From NCBI GenBank assembly GCA_047975215.1, contig JBKEDD010000040.1, positions 46,552 through 110,551 on the forward strand: a stretch of 64,000 nucleotides of DNA. The letters are read 5' to 3'. Origin of the DNA: JAGRMG01 sp047975215 (GTDB lineage: Bacteria; Pseudomonadota; Alphaproteobacteria; Rhodobacterales; Rhodobacteraceae). The notes under the pieces are model-generated. The model saw only the letters and a program-made list of their open reading frames with translations. It made no database searches and was not told the origin of the DNA. The number at the start of each line of letters is the position of its first letter. Position 1 is the first letter of the stretch. Both the position numbers and the translations under genes were made by a program. Positions 43,017 to 51,741 of the stretch are shown piece by piece.

Positions 43017-43796
43017 ATGAAGATCGCCACGTTCAACATCAACGGCATAAAGGCCCGCGCCCGGACGCTGCCCGACTGGCTGGACGAAACGCGGCCCGAC
43101 GTTGTGGTGTTGCAGGAGATCAAGTCGGTCGACGATTCCTTTCCGCGCGAGCTGTTCGAAGATCGGGGCTACAACGTCGAAACCCATGGCCAGAAGTCCT
43201 TCAACGGCGTGGCGATCCTGTCAAAACTGCCTCTGGAGGATGTCAGCCGCGGCCTGCCCGGCGACGATGCCGACGATCAGGCCCGCTGGATCGAGGCGAC
43301 GGTGGTGGGCAAGTCCGCGCTGCGGGTGTGCGGGCTGTATCTGCCCAACGGCAACCCGGCGCCGGGGCCGAAATATGACTACAAGCTGGCCTGGATGGAG
43401 CGGCTGCACGCCCGCGCCGGCGAACTTCTGGCTTCAGAGGAACCGGCGCTGATGGCGGGCGACTACAACGTGATACCCCTGCCCGAGGACGCCGCGCGCC
43501 CCGCCGCCTGGGAAAACGACGCGCTGTTCCTGCCCGAAAGTCGCGCCGCGTTTCGCCGAATCGCCAATCTGGGCTATACCGATGCCATCCGGGTCCGCCA
43601 TCCCGACCCCGGGCATTATTCGTTCTGGGATTATCAGGCCGGCGCCTGGAACCGCAACGACGGCATCCGTATCGACCATATCCTGCTGACGCCGCAGGCC
43701 GCCGACCTGCTGACCGAAAGCGGCATCGACACCGACATGCGCGGCCGCGAAAAGCCTTCAGATCACGTCCCGGTCTGGGTCGAACTGGACCTTTGA
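43017..43796 (+). CDS. xth: Exodeoxyribonuclease III
   Basis: 259 residues from the ATG at 43017. Family motifs: KIATFNINGIKARA at the N-terminus, the catalytic Glu in VVLQEIKS, the LMAGDYNVIP region with the Asp/Asn pair, and the C-terminal PSDHVPVWVEL with the active-site His. It is a Mg-dependent AP endonuclease and 3'-5' exonuclease of base-excision repair. The length matches typical bacterial Xth. It is transcribed divergently from the repeat-peptide operon. Confidence 0.95.
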   Translation: MKIATFNINGIKARARTLPDWLDETRPDVVVLQEIKSVDDSFPRELFEDRGYNVETHGQKSFNGVAILSKLPLEDVSRGLPGDDADDQARWIEATVVGKSALRVCGLYLPNGNPAPGPKYDYKLAWMERLHARAGELLASEEPALMAGDYNVIPLPEDAARPAAWENDALFLPESRAAFRRIANLGYTDAIRVRHPDPGHYSFWDYQAGAWNRNDGIRIDHILLTPQAADLLTESGIDTDMRGREKPSDHVPVWVELDL

Positions 43797-43812
43797 GCCG
43801 GACCCGCGCCGC

Positions 43813-44586
43813 TCAAAGCGCCGTCCAGCCGCCATCCACACTGATCGTGGTGCCGGTGATCTGCGCGGCCGCATCCGAACACAGGAACACCGTGGTCCCG
43901 CCCAGTTGCTCGACCGTGGCGAACTCGCGGCTGGGCTGACGTTCGAGCATCACCTTCCTGATGACCTCCTCACGGCCCATGCCGTATTTTTCCATGGTCG
44001 CGGGAATCTGCGCCTCGACCAGCGGTGTCAGAACATAGCCGGGGCAGATGGCGTTGCAGGTGATAGGCTGTTCGGCGGTTTCCAGAGCAGTGGTCTTGGT
44101 CAAACCGACGACCCCGTGCTTGGCCGCGATATAGGCCGACTTGAAGGGCGAGGCGGTCAACCCGTGGGCGCTGGCGATGTTGACGATGCGGCCCCAGCCG
44201 GCGGCGCGCATCATGGGCAGCGCCGCGGCGGTCGTATGAAACGCCGAACTGAGGTTGATGGCGATGATCGCATCCCACTTTTCGGGCGCGAATTCATCTA
44301 TCGGTGCGACGTGCTGGATACCGGCGTTGTTGACCAGGATATCGCAGCGCCCGGCAGTCCCGATCAGGGCGCGGCAATCGGCGCCGCTGGCCATGTCGGC
44401 ACGGACATATCGCGCCGAAACGCCGGTTTCCTGCGCGATATCGCGCGCCAACGCGTGATCCTCTTCCCGGTCGGTGAAGGAATTCAGCACAATGTCGGCC
44501 CCCGCCCGGGCCAGTTCCCGGGCGATGCCCAGACCGATTCCCGAGTTCGATCCGGTAACGATTGCCATCTTTCCGCGAAGTGACAT
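43813..44586 (-). CDS. bdhA: 3-hydroxybutyrate dehydrogenase (short-chain dehydrogenase)
   Basis: 257 residues. SDR motifs: VTGSNSGIGLGIA (NAD site), NNAG, and the catalytic Ser/Tyr/Lys in SAHGLTASPFKSAYIAAKHG. The C-terminal ISVDGGWTAL is typical. It interconverts 3-hydroxybutyrate and acetoacetate and belongs to polyhydroxybutyrate turnover. The close match to BdhA of Rhodobacteraceae (GMGREEVIRKVML region) gives the specific name. A CAGGAG site precedes the ATG, and a 10-bp dyad lies about 100 bases upstream. Confidence 0.9.
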   Translation of the reverse strand: MSLRGKMAIVTGSNSGIGLGIARELARAGADIVLNSFTDREEDHALARDIAQETGVSARYVRADMASGADCRALIGTAGRCDILVNNAGIQHVAPIDEFAPEKWDAIIAINLSSAFHTTAAALPMMRAAGWGRIVNIASAHGLTASPFKSAYIAAKHGVVGLTKTTALETAEQPITCNAICPGYVLTPLVEAQIPATMEKYGMGREEVIRKVMLERQPSREFATVEQLGGTTVFLCSDAAAQITGTTISVDGGWTAL

Positions 44587-44682
44587 GGCGCGCGCTCCTG
44601 TTGTTGCGTGTTGGCGGCATCATAGGCCGCGCCCCCGCGAGTTAAAGCGGAATTGCCCCGCCCGGTGCGCGGGCGGCCGGTG

Positions 44683-44715
44683 CCTGTCGGCATTGACGGA
44701 AGCATTGCCGACAGG
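44683..44715. repeat. Perfect 10-bp inverted repeat upstream of bdhA
   Basis: CCTGTCGGCA (44683-44692) and TGCCGACAGG (44706-44715) are separated by 13 bases, in the region between bdhA and the candidate sRNA. It could be an operator for bdhA control or a leader hairpin. No U-run follows on either strand, so it is not a standard terminator. Confidence 0.6.
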
Positions 44716-44784
44716 TTCCCCCACATCGGAGCACCCGGCGACATCGTGCTGACCGGACGAGGCGTTCGGACCTGAAGGACTGGC

Positions 44785-44861
44785 AAAAAAAACGCCCGCA
44801 CGAGGCGGGCGTTAAGTTATTGAGGCAGGTTTCATACAGGCAAGAAACCTATCGAGCAGTG
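44785..44861 (-). ncRNA. Candidate trans-acting small RNA with intrinsic terminator
   Basis: On the minus strand a promoter (TTGGAT at 44890-44895, 17 bases, TATAAA at 44867-44872) predicts a start near 44861. The transcript of about 77 bases has a first hairpin GGTTTC/GAAACC (44844-44849 with 44828-44833, 10-base loop) and a single-stranded part (TGCCTCAATAACTT). It ends with a strong terminator hairpin AACGCCCGC/GCGGGCGTT (44791-44813) followed by eight T. No protein gene fits this transcript. It runs divergently from the peptide-binding protein gene. Confidence 0.6.
44791..44813 (-). terminator. Intrinsic terminator of the candidate small RNA
   Basis: A perfect 9-bp stem with a 5-base loop, followed on the minus strand by a run of T (44785-44790, continuing from the stem). 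It is the strongest U-tract terminator in the window. Confidence 0.8.
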
Positions 44862-44866
44862 GCACC

Positions 44867-44895
44867 TTTATACGCAATTCTCGCGCGATATCCAA
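44867..44895 (-). promoter_or_regulatory. Promoter of the candidate small RNA
   Basis: TTGGAT (44890-44895), a 17-base spacer and TATAAA (44867-44872) on the minus strand. The -10 matches consensus in five of six positions and the -35 in three. Confidence 0.5.
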
Positions 44896-44974
44896 GCTAA
44901 AAGTTTGAAAATACGTGAATCCCTCACTAGCTTCATCGTCAAGAAAACAAGGGCAGAGCGGGATTGTTGCCGAT

Positions 44975-46804
44975 ATGGCGTTAGATTTTTTCCTCGCCTC
45001 GCGGGCGCTGATCGCCGGATTCGCGGCGCTGTCAATATTGGCCGGTGCATCCCGTTGGGCCTTGGCGGATCCTGCCCATGCCATAGCTATGTATGGTGAA
45101 CCCGTCCTTCCACCGGATTTTGTGTCCCTACCCTATGCCAATGCGGACGCGCCCAAGGGCGGGCGCATCGTGTTCGGCAATACCGGGGGGTTCGATTCGC
45201 TCAACCCCTTCATCCAGAAGGGCACGCCGCCCTGGCAATGGCGGTTCCTGGGCTACGAATCGCTGATGGACCGGTCCTGGGACGAACCCTTCACGCTTTA
45301 CGGCCTGTTGGCCGAATCGGTCGCCACCGCGCCCGACCGTTCGTGGGTCGAATTTTCTCTGCGCCCCGAGGCCCGATTCGCCGATGGCAGCCCGGTCACG
45401 GTCGAGGACGTGATCTGGTCCTACGAGGTTCTCGGCACCCGGGGCCACCTGCGCTATCGCGGATTCTGGGCGCAGATCGAAAGCATCGAACAGACCGGAC
45501 CGCGCAGCGTGCGCATCTCGTTTTCCGCCGACAACCGCGAACTTGCGCTGATCGCGGGGATGCGCCCGATCCTGAAGAAGGGACAATGGCAGGGCAAGGA
45601 TTTCACCGCTTCAGGGTTGGATGACATCCCCGTCGGAACCGGCCCCTATGTGGTCGCTGATTTCGAGGCCGGCCGCCATCTGACCCTGCGGCGCAACCCC
45701 GACTACTGGGGCCGCGACCTTGCATTCCGGCGGGGCACCCATAATCTCGACGAGATCCGCATCGAATTCTACGGCGACCAGACCGTTCTGTTCGAAGCGT
45801 TCAAGGCCGGCGAATTGACCGCGATCCGCGAATTCAACGCCGAGAAATGGCAGACCCAGTACGATTTTCCCGCCGTGCGGCGCGGCGATATCGTCAAGTC
45901 CGAAATCCCCCATCGCCGTCCCTCGGGCATGACCGGGCTGGTGATGAATACCCGCCGCGCGCCCTTCGACGACTGGCGGGTGCGCGAGGCGATGCTGCTG
46001 GCGTTCAACTTCGAATATATTAACGACACCGTAACCGGGGGCGTGCAGCCCCGCATCGCCTCATACTTCTCCAATTCCGAGCTTGCCATGCGGCCCGGCC
46101 CGGCCACCGGCCGGGTGCGCGAACTGCTGGAACCCTTCGCCGGCCGCCTGCCGCCCGGCGCGCTTGACGGCTATGCGCTGCCCGTCGGCGACGGCACCGT
46201 CCGCAACCGCGCCAACCTGCGCCGCGCGATGGCACTGCTTGACCGGGCCGGATGGCGCGTCAGCGGTGGCGTGCTGCGCGACGCACGGGGCCGCCCCTTC
46301 ACGTTCGAGGTGCTGTTGCGCCAGAACTCGGGCGAAATGCAGACGGCGGTCGAGATCTTTGCCCGCGCACTGGAACGGCTGGGCATCGCGATGCACGCGG
46401 TCAAGGTGGACGACGCGCAATACGCTGCCCGCGAGGCCGCGTTCGATTTCGACATGACCACGTTCCGCCGCGACCTGTCGCTGAGTCCGGGCAACGAACA
46501 GCGCCTCTACTGGGGTAGCGAGGGGGCGCATGTTCCGGGTTCGCGCAACGTGATGGGCATGGACGAGCCAGCCGCCGACGCGATGATCGATGCCATGCTG
46601 TCCGCGACCGGCCATGACGATTTCACCGCAGCGGTGCAGGCACTTGACCGGGTGCTGATGGCGGGCCGCTATGTAATTCCGATCTGGCAATACGACGTGG
46701 GCCGCATCGCCCATATCAGGCAGTTGCATTACCCCGACAGGCTGCCGGTCTATGGCGACCGGATCGGCTTTCTGCCCGATGTCTGGTGGTACGCCGAGGA
46801 ATGA
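44975..46804 (+). CDS. ABC transporter periplasmic substrate-binding protein, family 5 (YejA-like)
   Basis: 609 residues from the ATG at 44975. The N-terminal signal sequence ends near ASRWALADPAHA. The mature part has the SBP_bac_5 pattern: APKGGRIVFGNTGGFDSLNPFI, RPEARFADGSPVTVEDV, and VGTGPYVVADFEAGRHLTLRRNPDYWG. It captures oligopeptides (YejA type in particular) for an ABC importer. No permease or ATPase gene follows in the window, so it may be an orphan receptor. The start has only a weak ribosome site. Confidence 0.88.
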   Translation: MALDFFLASRALIAGFAALSILAGASRWALADPAHAIAMYGEPVLPPDFVSLPYANADAPKGGRIVFGNTGGFDSLNPFIQKGTPPWQWRFLGYESLMDRSWDEPFTLYGLLAESVATAPDRSWVEFSLRPEARFADGSPVTVEDVIWSYEVLGTRGHLRYRGFWAQIESIEQTGPRSVRISFSADNRELALIAGMRPILKKGQWQGKDFTASGLDDIPVGTGPYVVADFEAGRHLTLRRNPDYWGRDLAFRRGTHNLDEIRIEFYGDQTVLFEAFKAGELTAIREFNAEKWQTQYDFPAVRRGDIVKSEIPHRRPSGMTGLVMNTRRAPFDDWRVREAMLLAFNFEYINDTVTGGVQPRIASYFSNSELAMRPGPATGRVRELLEPFAGRLPPGALDGYALPVGDGTVRNRANLRRAMALLDRAGWRVSGGVLRDARGRPFTFEVLLRQNSGEMQTAVEIFARALERLGIAMHAVKVDDAQYAAREAAFDFDMTTFRRDLSLSPGNEQRLYWGSEGAHVPGSRNVMGMDEPAADAMIDAMLSATGHDDFTAAVQALDRVLMAGRYVIPIWQYDVGRIAHIRQLHYPDRLPVYGDRIGFLPDVWWYAEE

Positions 46805-46897
46805 GCCGGCCCCGCGATTTTTGCTTGCCGTGTCCCGCACCGATTGTAACACTGCGCGCGGGGAAGAGCGTTTCGCAGGGCACGCGGAGATGGCTCG

Positions 46898-47125
46898 ATG
46901 AAGACGATGATTGATCAGGCCCGCGACGGGGCGGACGCGTTCGCGCGTATCCGCAGCCGTTTTCCCAATCTGGATGAAAGCGCGCTTGCGGTCCTGGCGG
47001 CAGATCCCGGCCGCCTGGAAGAGCATCTGGCCGCCACCCACAACCTGACCGCGACCGAGGCGCATGAGGAACTGGCCGATTTCCTCTATGTCGAAACACT
47101 GTCCCGAGAACTTGGCGGCGACTGA
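46898..47125 (+). CDS. Small helical protein of unknown function
   Basis: 75 residues from the ATG at 46898, with GGAG 8 bases upstream. The sequence is helical and acidic (ARIRSRFPNLDESALAVLAADPG, TATEAHEELADFLYVETLSREL), with no cysteine and no signal peptide. Codon use is genome-like. It is probably a real gene conserved in related bacteria, but the family is not recognised. Confidence 0.55.
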   Translation: MKTMIDQARDGADAFARIRSRFPNLDESALAVLAADPGRLEEHLAATHNLTATEAHEELADFLYVETLSRELGGD

Positions 47126-47139
47126 GGCGGCGCCGGGGC

Positions 47140-48348
47140 TCAGACGACGGCGCGGTCCTCGATCCGGCCCATATACAGCATCAGCACGACCCCCGCGGAG
47201 GTCATGACCAGGACACCGACGGCCAGCGGCATCAGCGTGCCGTCAAACAGCAGCCCGATCGGCGCCACGATGATCGCCGCCGATACCGTGGCTATCGCCC
47301 CGATGACCGAAGCCGCCATGCCGGCGATGTGGCCCATCGGCTCCATCGCGATGGCATTGAGGTTGCCCAGCGTGGTACCGGCCATGAAGAACACGCTGCA
47401 TTGCCAGCTAACGAACAGGGCGAACTGCGCGCCCGGCGGCAGGCTCGCGCCCTGCAGCACCAGCACGATGAGCGTCAGCCCGATTTGCGCGGCCAGCGAC
47501 CAGGTCACCATCCGCCGCATCCCCAACCGCACCACCAGGGCAGCGTTCAGCAGGCTGGCGCTGCCCGCCACCAGTGCCACGCCGCCGAACCAGAACGGAA
47601 AGCTCGCGGCACGGTCAAAGATCACGTCATAGATCTGCTGCACCATGACCAGCATGGAGAACAGCGCCCCCAGGCACAGGGTCTGAACGACGATCGAAAG
47701 CCGGACGGTGGGATGGCGCAACATCTGCAAGACGGCATCCCACAGCAGCGGCGCCCGGAACGGGCGGCGCATGTCGCGGGGCAGCGATTCGGGCAGCCGC
47801 AGCCCCATCCACAGGACCGTGACCAGCGAAAACAGGATGAAGGCCAGGAAGATGCCGCGCCACCCGCTGATTGCGATGATACCCGCCCCCATCACCGGGG
47901 CGAAGGCGGGGAAGATGGTGAAGATCATCATCGCCACCGAGATCATCCGCGCCATGTGCCGCCCCGAATAAAGGTCGCGCACCACCGCAAGGCCCACCAC
48001 GCGCGGCGCCGCGGCGCCCAGGCCCTGCACCGCCCGCGCCGCCAGCACCACCTCAAGCGAACTGCTGGCCCAGGCCACCGCCGCGGCCGCAATGTAGATG
48101 GCCGAGCCGACAAAGATGACGCTGCGTCGGCCAAAGGCGTCCGACAGCGGGCCGGTAAAGAACGTGCCGACCCCCATGCCCAGAACAAAGCTGGTCAGGA
48201 TCAGTTGCGCCCGGTTCACATCATCGGGGCTGAGTTCGGCGCCGATCGCGGGCAGCGCCGGCAGCATCGCGTCGATCGAAAATGCGATGGTAGCAAACAT
48301 CATCGCGATCAGTGCGATGAACTCGGTACGGGACATGGCGAAGGGCAT
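47140..48348 (-). CDS. MFS transporter, multidrug (Bcr/CflA-like)
   Basis: 402 residues with about twelve hydrophobic segments. N-terminal half: LIAMMFATIAFSIDAMLPALPAIG and the MFS loop GPLSDAFGRRSVIFVG. RAVQGLGAAAPRVVGLAVVRDLYSG is typical of drug:H+ antiporters of the Bcr/CflA group. It is probably an inner-membrane efflux pump. AAGGAT precedes the ATG, and the C-terminus ends near the convergent 75-residue gene. Confidence 0.88.
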   Translation of the reverse strand: MPFAMSRTEFIALIAMMFATIAFSIDAMLPALPAIGAELSPDDVNRAQLILTSFVLGMGVGTFFTGPLSDAFGRRSVIFVGSAIYIAAAAVAWASSSLEVVLAARAVQGLGAAAPRVVGLAVVRDLYSGRHMARMISVAMMIFTIFPAFAPVMGAGIIAISGWRGIFLAFILFSLVTVLWMGLRLPESLPRDMRRPFRAPLLWDAVLQMLRHPTVRLSIVVQTLCLGALFSMLVMVQQIYDVIFDRAASFPFWFGGVALVAGSASLLNAALVVRLGMRRMVTWSLAAQIGLTLIVLVLQGASLPPGAQFALFVSWQCSVFFMAGTTLGNLNAIAMEPMGHIAGMAASVIGAIATVSAAIIVAPIGLLFDGTLMPLAVGVLVMTSAGVVLMLYMGRIEDRAVV

Positions 48349-48441
48349 ACGCGAATCCTTGATCCAACCCGCCCGGTATCCCCCGTTTGCGACCCGAAGA
48401 AAAGCGCCCCCGGCCCGGGGCCGGCCCGCACCGCCTTCCGG

Positions 48442-48822
48442 TCAGCGACTCGCGGGCCGGTCGGCGCTGCCGGCCTCGGGCCGGATGTCGGCGTTGGCTG
48501 CGGTTTCATCCGGTTCGCCGGGATGGCCCAGCCGCGCCACCAGCCATTCGGTATGCTCCTCGCGCTTGCGCATGTGGTAATAGGCGAACTGGTGGATCGC
48601 CACGGCAAAGACCCCCAGGCCGACGAAGATCAGAACCGTGGTGGCGATCTTGCCCAGTGCCGTCGCCGGCACCAGTTCGCCATAGCCCACCGTCGATACC
48701 GTAACCACGGTGAAGAAATAGGAATCCAACCAGCCCCAGCCCTCGACCAGGTGAAAGAACACGGTCCCCGTGGCCAGTACGCCCAGCAGGCTGAGGATCA
48801 CGGTACTGGCCTTGAACTGCAT
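48442..48822 (-). CDS. Two-transmembrane potassium channel family protein
   Basis: 126 residues from the ATG at 48822, which shares one base with the upstream stop (TGATG). Two hydrophobic helices (about 5-24 and 63-84) flank the pore with the selectivity filter TVGYGE (in FTVVTVSTVGYGELVP). The C-terminal tail is charged and disordered. It belongs to the ion-channel Ion_trans_2 family; tetramer formation and K+ flux are inferred. It is translated with the DsbA-like gene. Confidence 0.85.
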   Translation of the reverse strand: MQFKASTVILSLLGVLATGTVFFHLVEGWGWLDSYFFTVVTVSTVGYGELVPATALGKIATTVLIFVGLGVFAVAIHQFAYYHMRKREEHTEWLVARLGHPGEPDETAANADIRPEAGSADRPASR

Positions 48823-49472
48823 CACGGCGCCGGTTGCCCCCTGATGTCGGCGATAACCTTGCGCCACAGTTCGGGCGGCTGCGCGCCCGGCACCGCATGC
48901 TTGCCACCGACGATGAAGGTGGGCACCGAATTGACCCCCATCTCGCGGCTGTGGGCGTCGCGGGCGCGGATATCGTCGCGATCCGCGTCAGAGGCCAGCA
49001 GCCTGCGCACGACGGCGGCATCCATGCCGATGGCATCGGCGATGTCGGCCAGAACGTCGCGCTCGCCGATATCGCGGCCCTGCACGAAATAGGCGTCAAA
49101 CAATGCGTCCACGGCCCCGTTCTGCTTGCCCTCGATTCCCGCCCAGTGAATCAGGCGGTGCGCATCCAGCGTGTTGGGCGTGCGCTCCATCGTTTCCAGC
49201 ACGATGCGCAGCCCGGCGTTTTCGGCGTGTTCGACCACCGGCGCATAGGCACGCACCGCGCCTTGCTGGCTGCCGAACTTGGCCTCCAGATAGGCGCGCC
49301 GGTCCATGCCGCCCGCGGGCATGTCGGGGTTCAGCTGAAAGGGGTGCCATTCGATAACGAAGGGGTGATCGGGTTCGTCCGCCAATGCCCGGTCAAGCTG
49401 TGCCTTGCCGATATAGCACCATGGGCAGATCGGATCGGACAGGATATCGAGCTTGACGGTGCGTTCGGTCAT
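48822..49472 (-). CDS. DsbA-family oxidoreductase (FrnE-like)
   Basis: 216 residues. The N-terminal thioredoxin-like motif is SDPICPWCYIGKAQLD (CPWC active site). A helical insertion and the cis-Pro region SVPTFIVGGKHAVPGAQ follow. There is no signal peptide, so it is a cytoplasmic thiol-disulfide enzyme of the FrnE type. It overlaps the acyl-CoA ligase gene by 4 bases (ATGA) and the K+ channel by one base, forming a tight three-gene operon. Confidence 0.92.
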   Translation of the reverse strand: MTERTVKLDILSDPICPWCYIGKAQLDRALADEPDHPFVIEWHPFQLNPDMPAGGMDRRAYLEAKFGSQQGAVRAYAPVVEHAENAGLRIVLETMERTPNTLDAHRLIHWAGIEGKQNGAVDALFDAYFVQGRDIGERDVLADIADAIGMDAAVVRRLLASDADRDDIRARDAHSREMGVNSVPTFIVGGKHAVPGAQPPELWRKVIADIRGQPAP

Positions 49473-50989
49473 GATTTCGCGGCCTCGAAACAGGCGGGCA
49501 GCGCCCGGCGCAAGAGCTTGCCGTTGGCGCCGGTCGGCAGCGCAGGCATGTGCAGGTAGACGCGCGGCTGTTTGTAGCGCGCAAGCTTGCCTTCGACATA
49601 GGCGCGCAAGGCCCGCTCTTCCAGTGTCGCGGGGCCGGTATAGAAGGCCGCGATGACGCTGACGCCATCCTTGATGCGCACCTCGGCGGCCCCCGCCTGG
49701 GTGATGCCGGGATGGCTGGCCAGCACGGTTTCGACCTCAAGAGGCGAGACGCGATAGCCGCCGGCATTCATCATGTCGTCGTCGCGCCCGAGATAGGCGA
49801 TCTGCCCGTCGGCGGCCATCGCGCCCTGATCGCCGGTCAGAAACCACGGCCCGCGCATCCGCTGGCCCATCTCTTCGGGGGCGTTGAGATAGCCCAGCAT
49901 CAGCCCCGGGTCGTCCCCGTGCACGGCGATGGTGCCCGCCTGCCCCAGCGGAACCGCCTGCCCGTCCGGCCCCAGGATGGCAACGCGGCGGCCGATCTGC
50001 GGCTGTCCCAAAGCGTCGCCCTGGGCCGGATGGGCCGGGCTGGACGAGATGAAGGTGGAGCATTCCGACATGCCGTAGGCCTCGAATAGCCCGGTGCCGC
50101 TGGCCGCGCGCCAGCGTTCGTGCAGCGCGTGCGACAGCTTTTCCCCGGCGCTCAGCCCGTGGCGCAGATCCGGCAGGTCGAGCCGGAGGCGATCTTGCAG
50201 CATCTTGCGGAAAACCCCGGGCGCGGCTGCGAATATCGTTGCGCTATGGGCGTGCAGCAGGCCGGGGATTGCGGAAATCTCGGTGTCCGGTTCGGGGATC
50301 AATGCCGTGGCGCCAATGGTCCAGGGATCCATCAGCCCGGTACCCAGCGTGAAGGTCCAGTTGAACGCCCCGGCATGGCACAGTCGGTCGGCCTCGCGAA
50401 GCGCGTACCAGCCATCGACCATCATCCGCCGTGCCCAGATCGCCCGATGCGCATGCGCGACGGCCCGCGGCCTGCCCGACGTGCCCGAGGTATAGACGAC
50501 ATAGGCAAGCCGCCCGGGATCGCCCATCGCCCAGTCGCAGGGCGGCAACTCGCGCATGGCTTGCAGCGCCGCCAGCCCGATCTGGCGGGAATGACCGGCG
50601 CAGGCCACGGCCGGGTCGCGCAGCACGGCGGCGGGCGCCAGTTCGGCGATGATCCCGGCGGTTTCGCGTTCAGTCAGTTGCGAGGAGGTCGGCACCGGCA
50701 CCAGCCCGGCGGCTATGGCCCCCAGATAGGCGATGGGAAAATCGACCGTGTTTCCCAGACGCATCAGCACGATGTCGCCCGGCTTCAGCCCGGCGCGCAA
50801 CAGTCCGGTGCCGGTCCCGCGCACCGCCGCTTCCAGCCGCGCATAGCTCCAGTCCTCGGCCCGCCCCGCGCCAAGCACCGACAGCGCCACCTTGTCCGCG
50901 CGACCGGCGGCACGGCCCAGCACATGCGCCGCCATGTTGAACGGCGCGGGACAGGGCGGCGGAGGGCCTTGATCGAAGACGGACAGCAT
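49469..50989 (-). CDS. AMP-dependent acyl-CoA ligase (benzoate-CoA ligase-like)
   Basis: 506 residues. Adenylate-forming motifs: VVYTSGTSGRPRAVAHAHRA (P-loop-like A3), FEAYGMSECSTFIS, GPWFLTGDQGAM, and the C-terminal KLARYKQPRVYLHMPALPTGANGKLLRR with the catalytic Lys. It activates a carboxylic acid with ATP and loads it on CoA. Sequence style suggests an aromatic or medium-chain substrate, but this is not certain. It is divergent from an XRE-cupin regulator 64 bases away. Confidence 0.88.
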   Translation of the reverse strand: MLSVFDQGPPPPCPAPFNMAAHVLGRAAGRADKVALSVLGAGRAEDWSYARLEAAVRGTGTGLLRAGLKPGDIVLMRLGNTVDFPIAYLGAIAAGLVPVPTSSQLTERETAGIIAELAPAAVLRDPAVACAGHSRQIGLAALQAMRELPPCDWAMGDPGRLAYVVYTSGTSGRPRAVAHAHRAIWARRMMVDGWYALREADRLCHAGAFNWTFTLGTGLMDPWTIGATALIPEPDTEISAIPGLLHAHSATIFAAAPGVFRKMLQDRLRLDLPDLRHGLSAGEKLSHALHERWRAASGTGLFEAYGMSECSTFISSSPAHPAQGDALGQPQIGRRVAILGPDGQAVPLGQAGTIAVHGDDPGLMLGYLNAPEEMGQRMRGPWFLTGDQGAMAADGQIAYLGRDDDMMNAGGYRVSPLEVETVLASHPGITQAGAAEVRIKDGVSVIAAFYTGPATLEERALRAYVEGKLARYKQPRVYLHMPALPTGANGKLLRRALPACFEAAKS

Positions 50990-51053
50990 GGTTGCTGGCT
51001 AGCGTGCCTTCGCCGGCGTTGCAAGGACGCCGCGCCAGCCATATAGACACGCC

Positions 51054-51677
51054 ATGAAAAGCCGCGACCCCCGCTCACTGATCCGCATCGCCCGCGACAG
51101 CGGCGGCGAGGCCCATGCCGAACCGCTGGATCTCGGTGCACGGGTGCGCGAGTTGCGCATGGCCCAGGGCTGGACGCTCGAACGTGCGGCCAAACAGGCC
51201 GGGCTGGCCCGCTCGACGCTCTCAAAGATCGAGAACGGCCAGATGTCGCCGACCTATGACGCGCTCAAGAAGCTGGCGGTGGGGCTGGAGATATCGGTGC
51301 CGCAACTGTTCACGCCGCCGCAGCGCGATCAGGTCAACGGGCGCATGACCGTGACCCCGGCCGGTTCGGGCACGGCCCATGCCACCACGACCTATGAACA
51401 CGAACTCCTTGCCGAAAGCCTGACCCGCAAACAGATGCTGCCCTACCGCGCCCGCGTCCGCGCCCGCTCGATGGAGGAATTCGACGGCTGGGTACGCCAT
51501 GACGGCGAAGAATTCCTCTATGTGCTGACCGGCGTGATCCGCCTTTACACCGAATTCTACGAACCCGTCGAAATGCGGCGCGGCGACAGCGCCTATTACG
51601 ACGCGGCCATGGGGCACAACGTGGTATCGACAAGCGACGAGGACGCGACGATCCTGTGGGTGACATCGCTGGTCTGA
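51054..51677 (+). CDS. XRE-family regulator with C-terminal cupin domain
   Basis: 207 residues. The N-terminal helix-turn-helix (VRELRMAQGWTLERAAKQAGLARSTLSKIENG) is followed by a cupin domain from about residue 100 (ARVRARSMEEFDGWVRHDGEEFLYVLTGVIRLY). Such SutR/PuuR-type regulators sense small ligands in the cupin. The divergent ligase operon (51.0 kb) is the likely target. It is followed by a bidirectional hairpin terminator. Confidence 0.88.
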   Translation: MKSRDPRSLIRIARDSGGEAHAEPLDLGARVRELRMAQGWTLERAAKQAGLARSTLSKIENGQMSPTYDALKKLAVGLEISVPQLFTPPQRDQVNGRMTVTPAGSGTAHATTTYEHELLAESLTRKQMLPYRARVRARSMEEFDGWVRHDGEEFLYVLTGVIRLYTEFYEPVEMRRGDSAYYDAAMGHNVVSTSDEDATILWVTSLV

Positions 51678-51694
51678 GCCGGGCCGGACACCAA

Positions 51695-51718
51695 AAGGGC
51701 CGCCCGAAGACGGCCCTT
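51695..51718. terminator. Bidirectional terminator between the XRE-cupin gene and rpsI
   Basis: Perfect 8-bp stem AAGGGCCG/CGGCCCTT (51695-51702 with 51711-51718), 8-base loop. On the minus strand the stem runs into TTTTGG, suiting rpsI; on the plus strand the U-run is weak. Confidence 0.65.
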
Positions 51719-51741
51719 CCCGATTCGTGCTGCCAGGGCTC

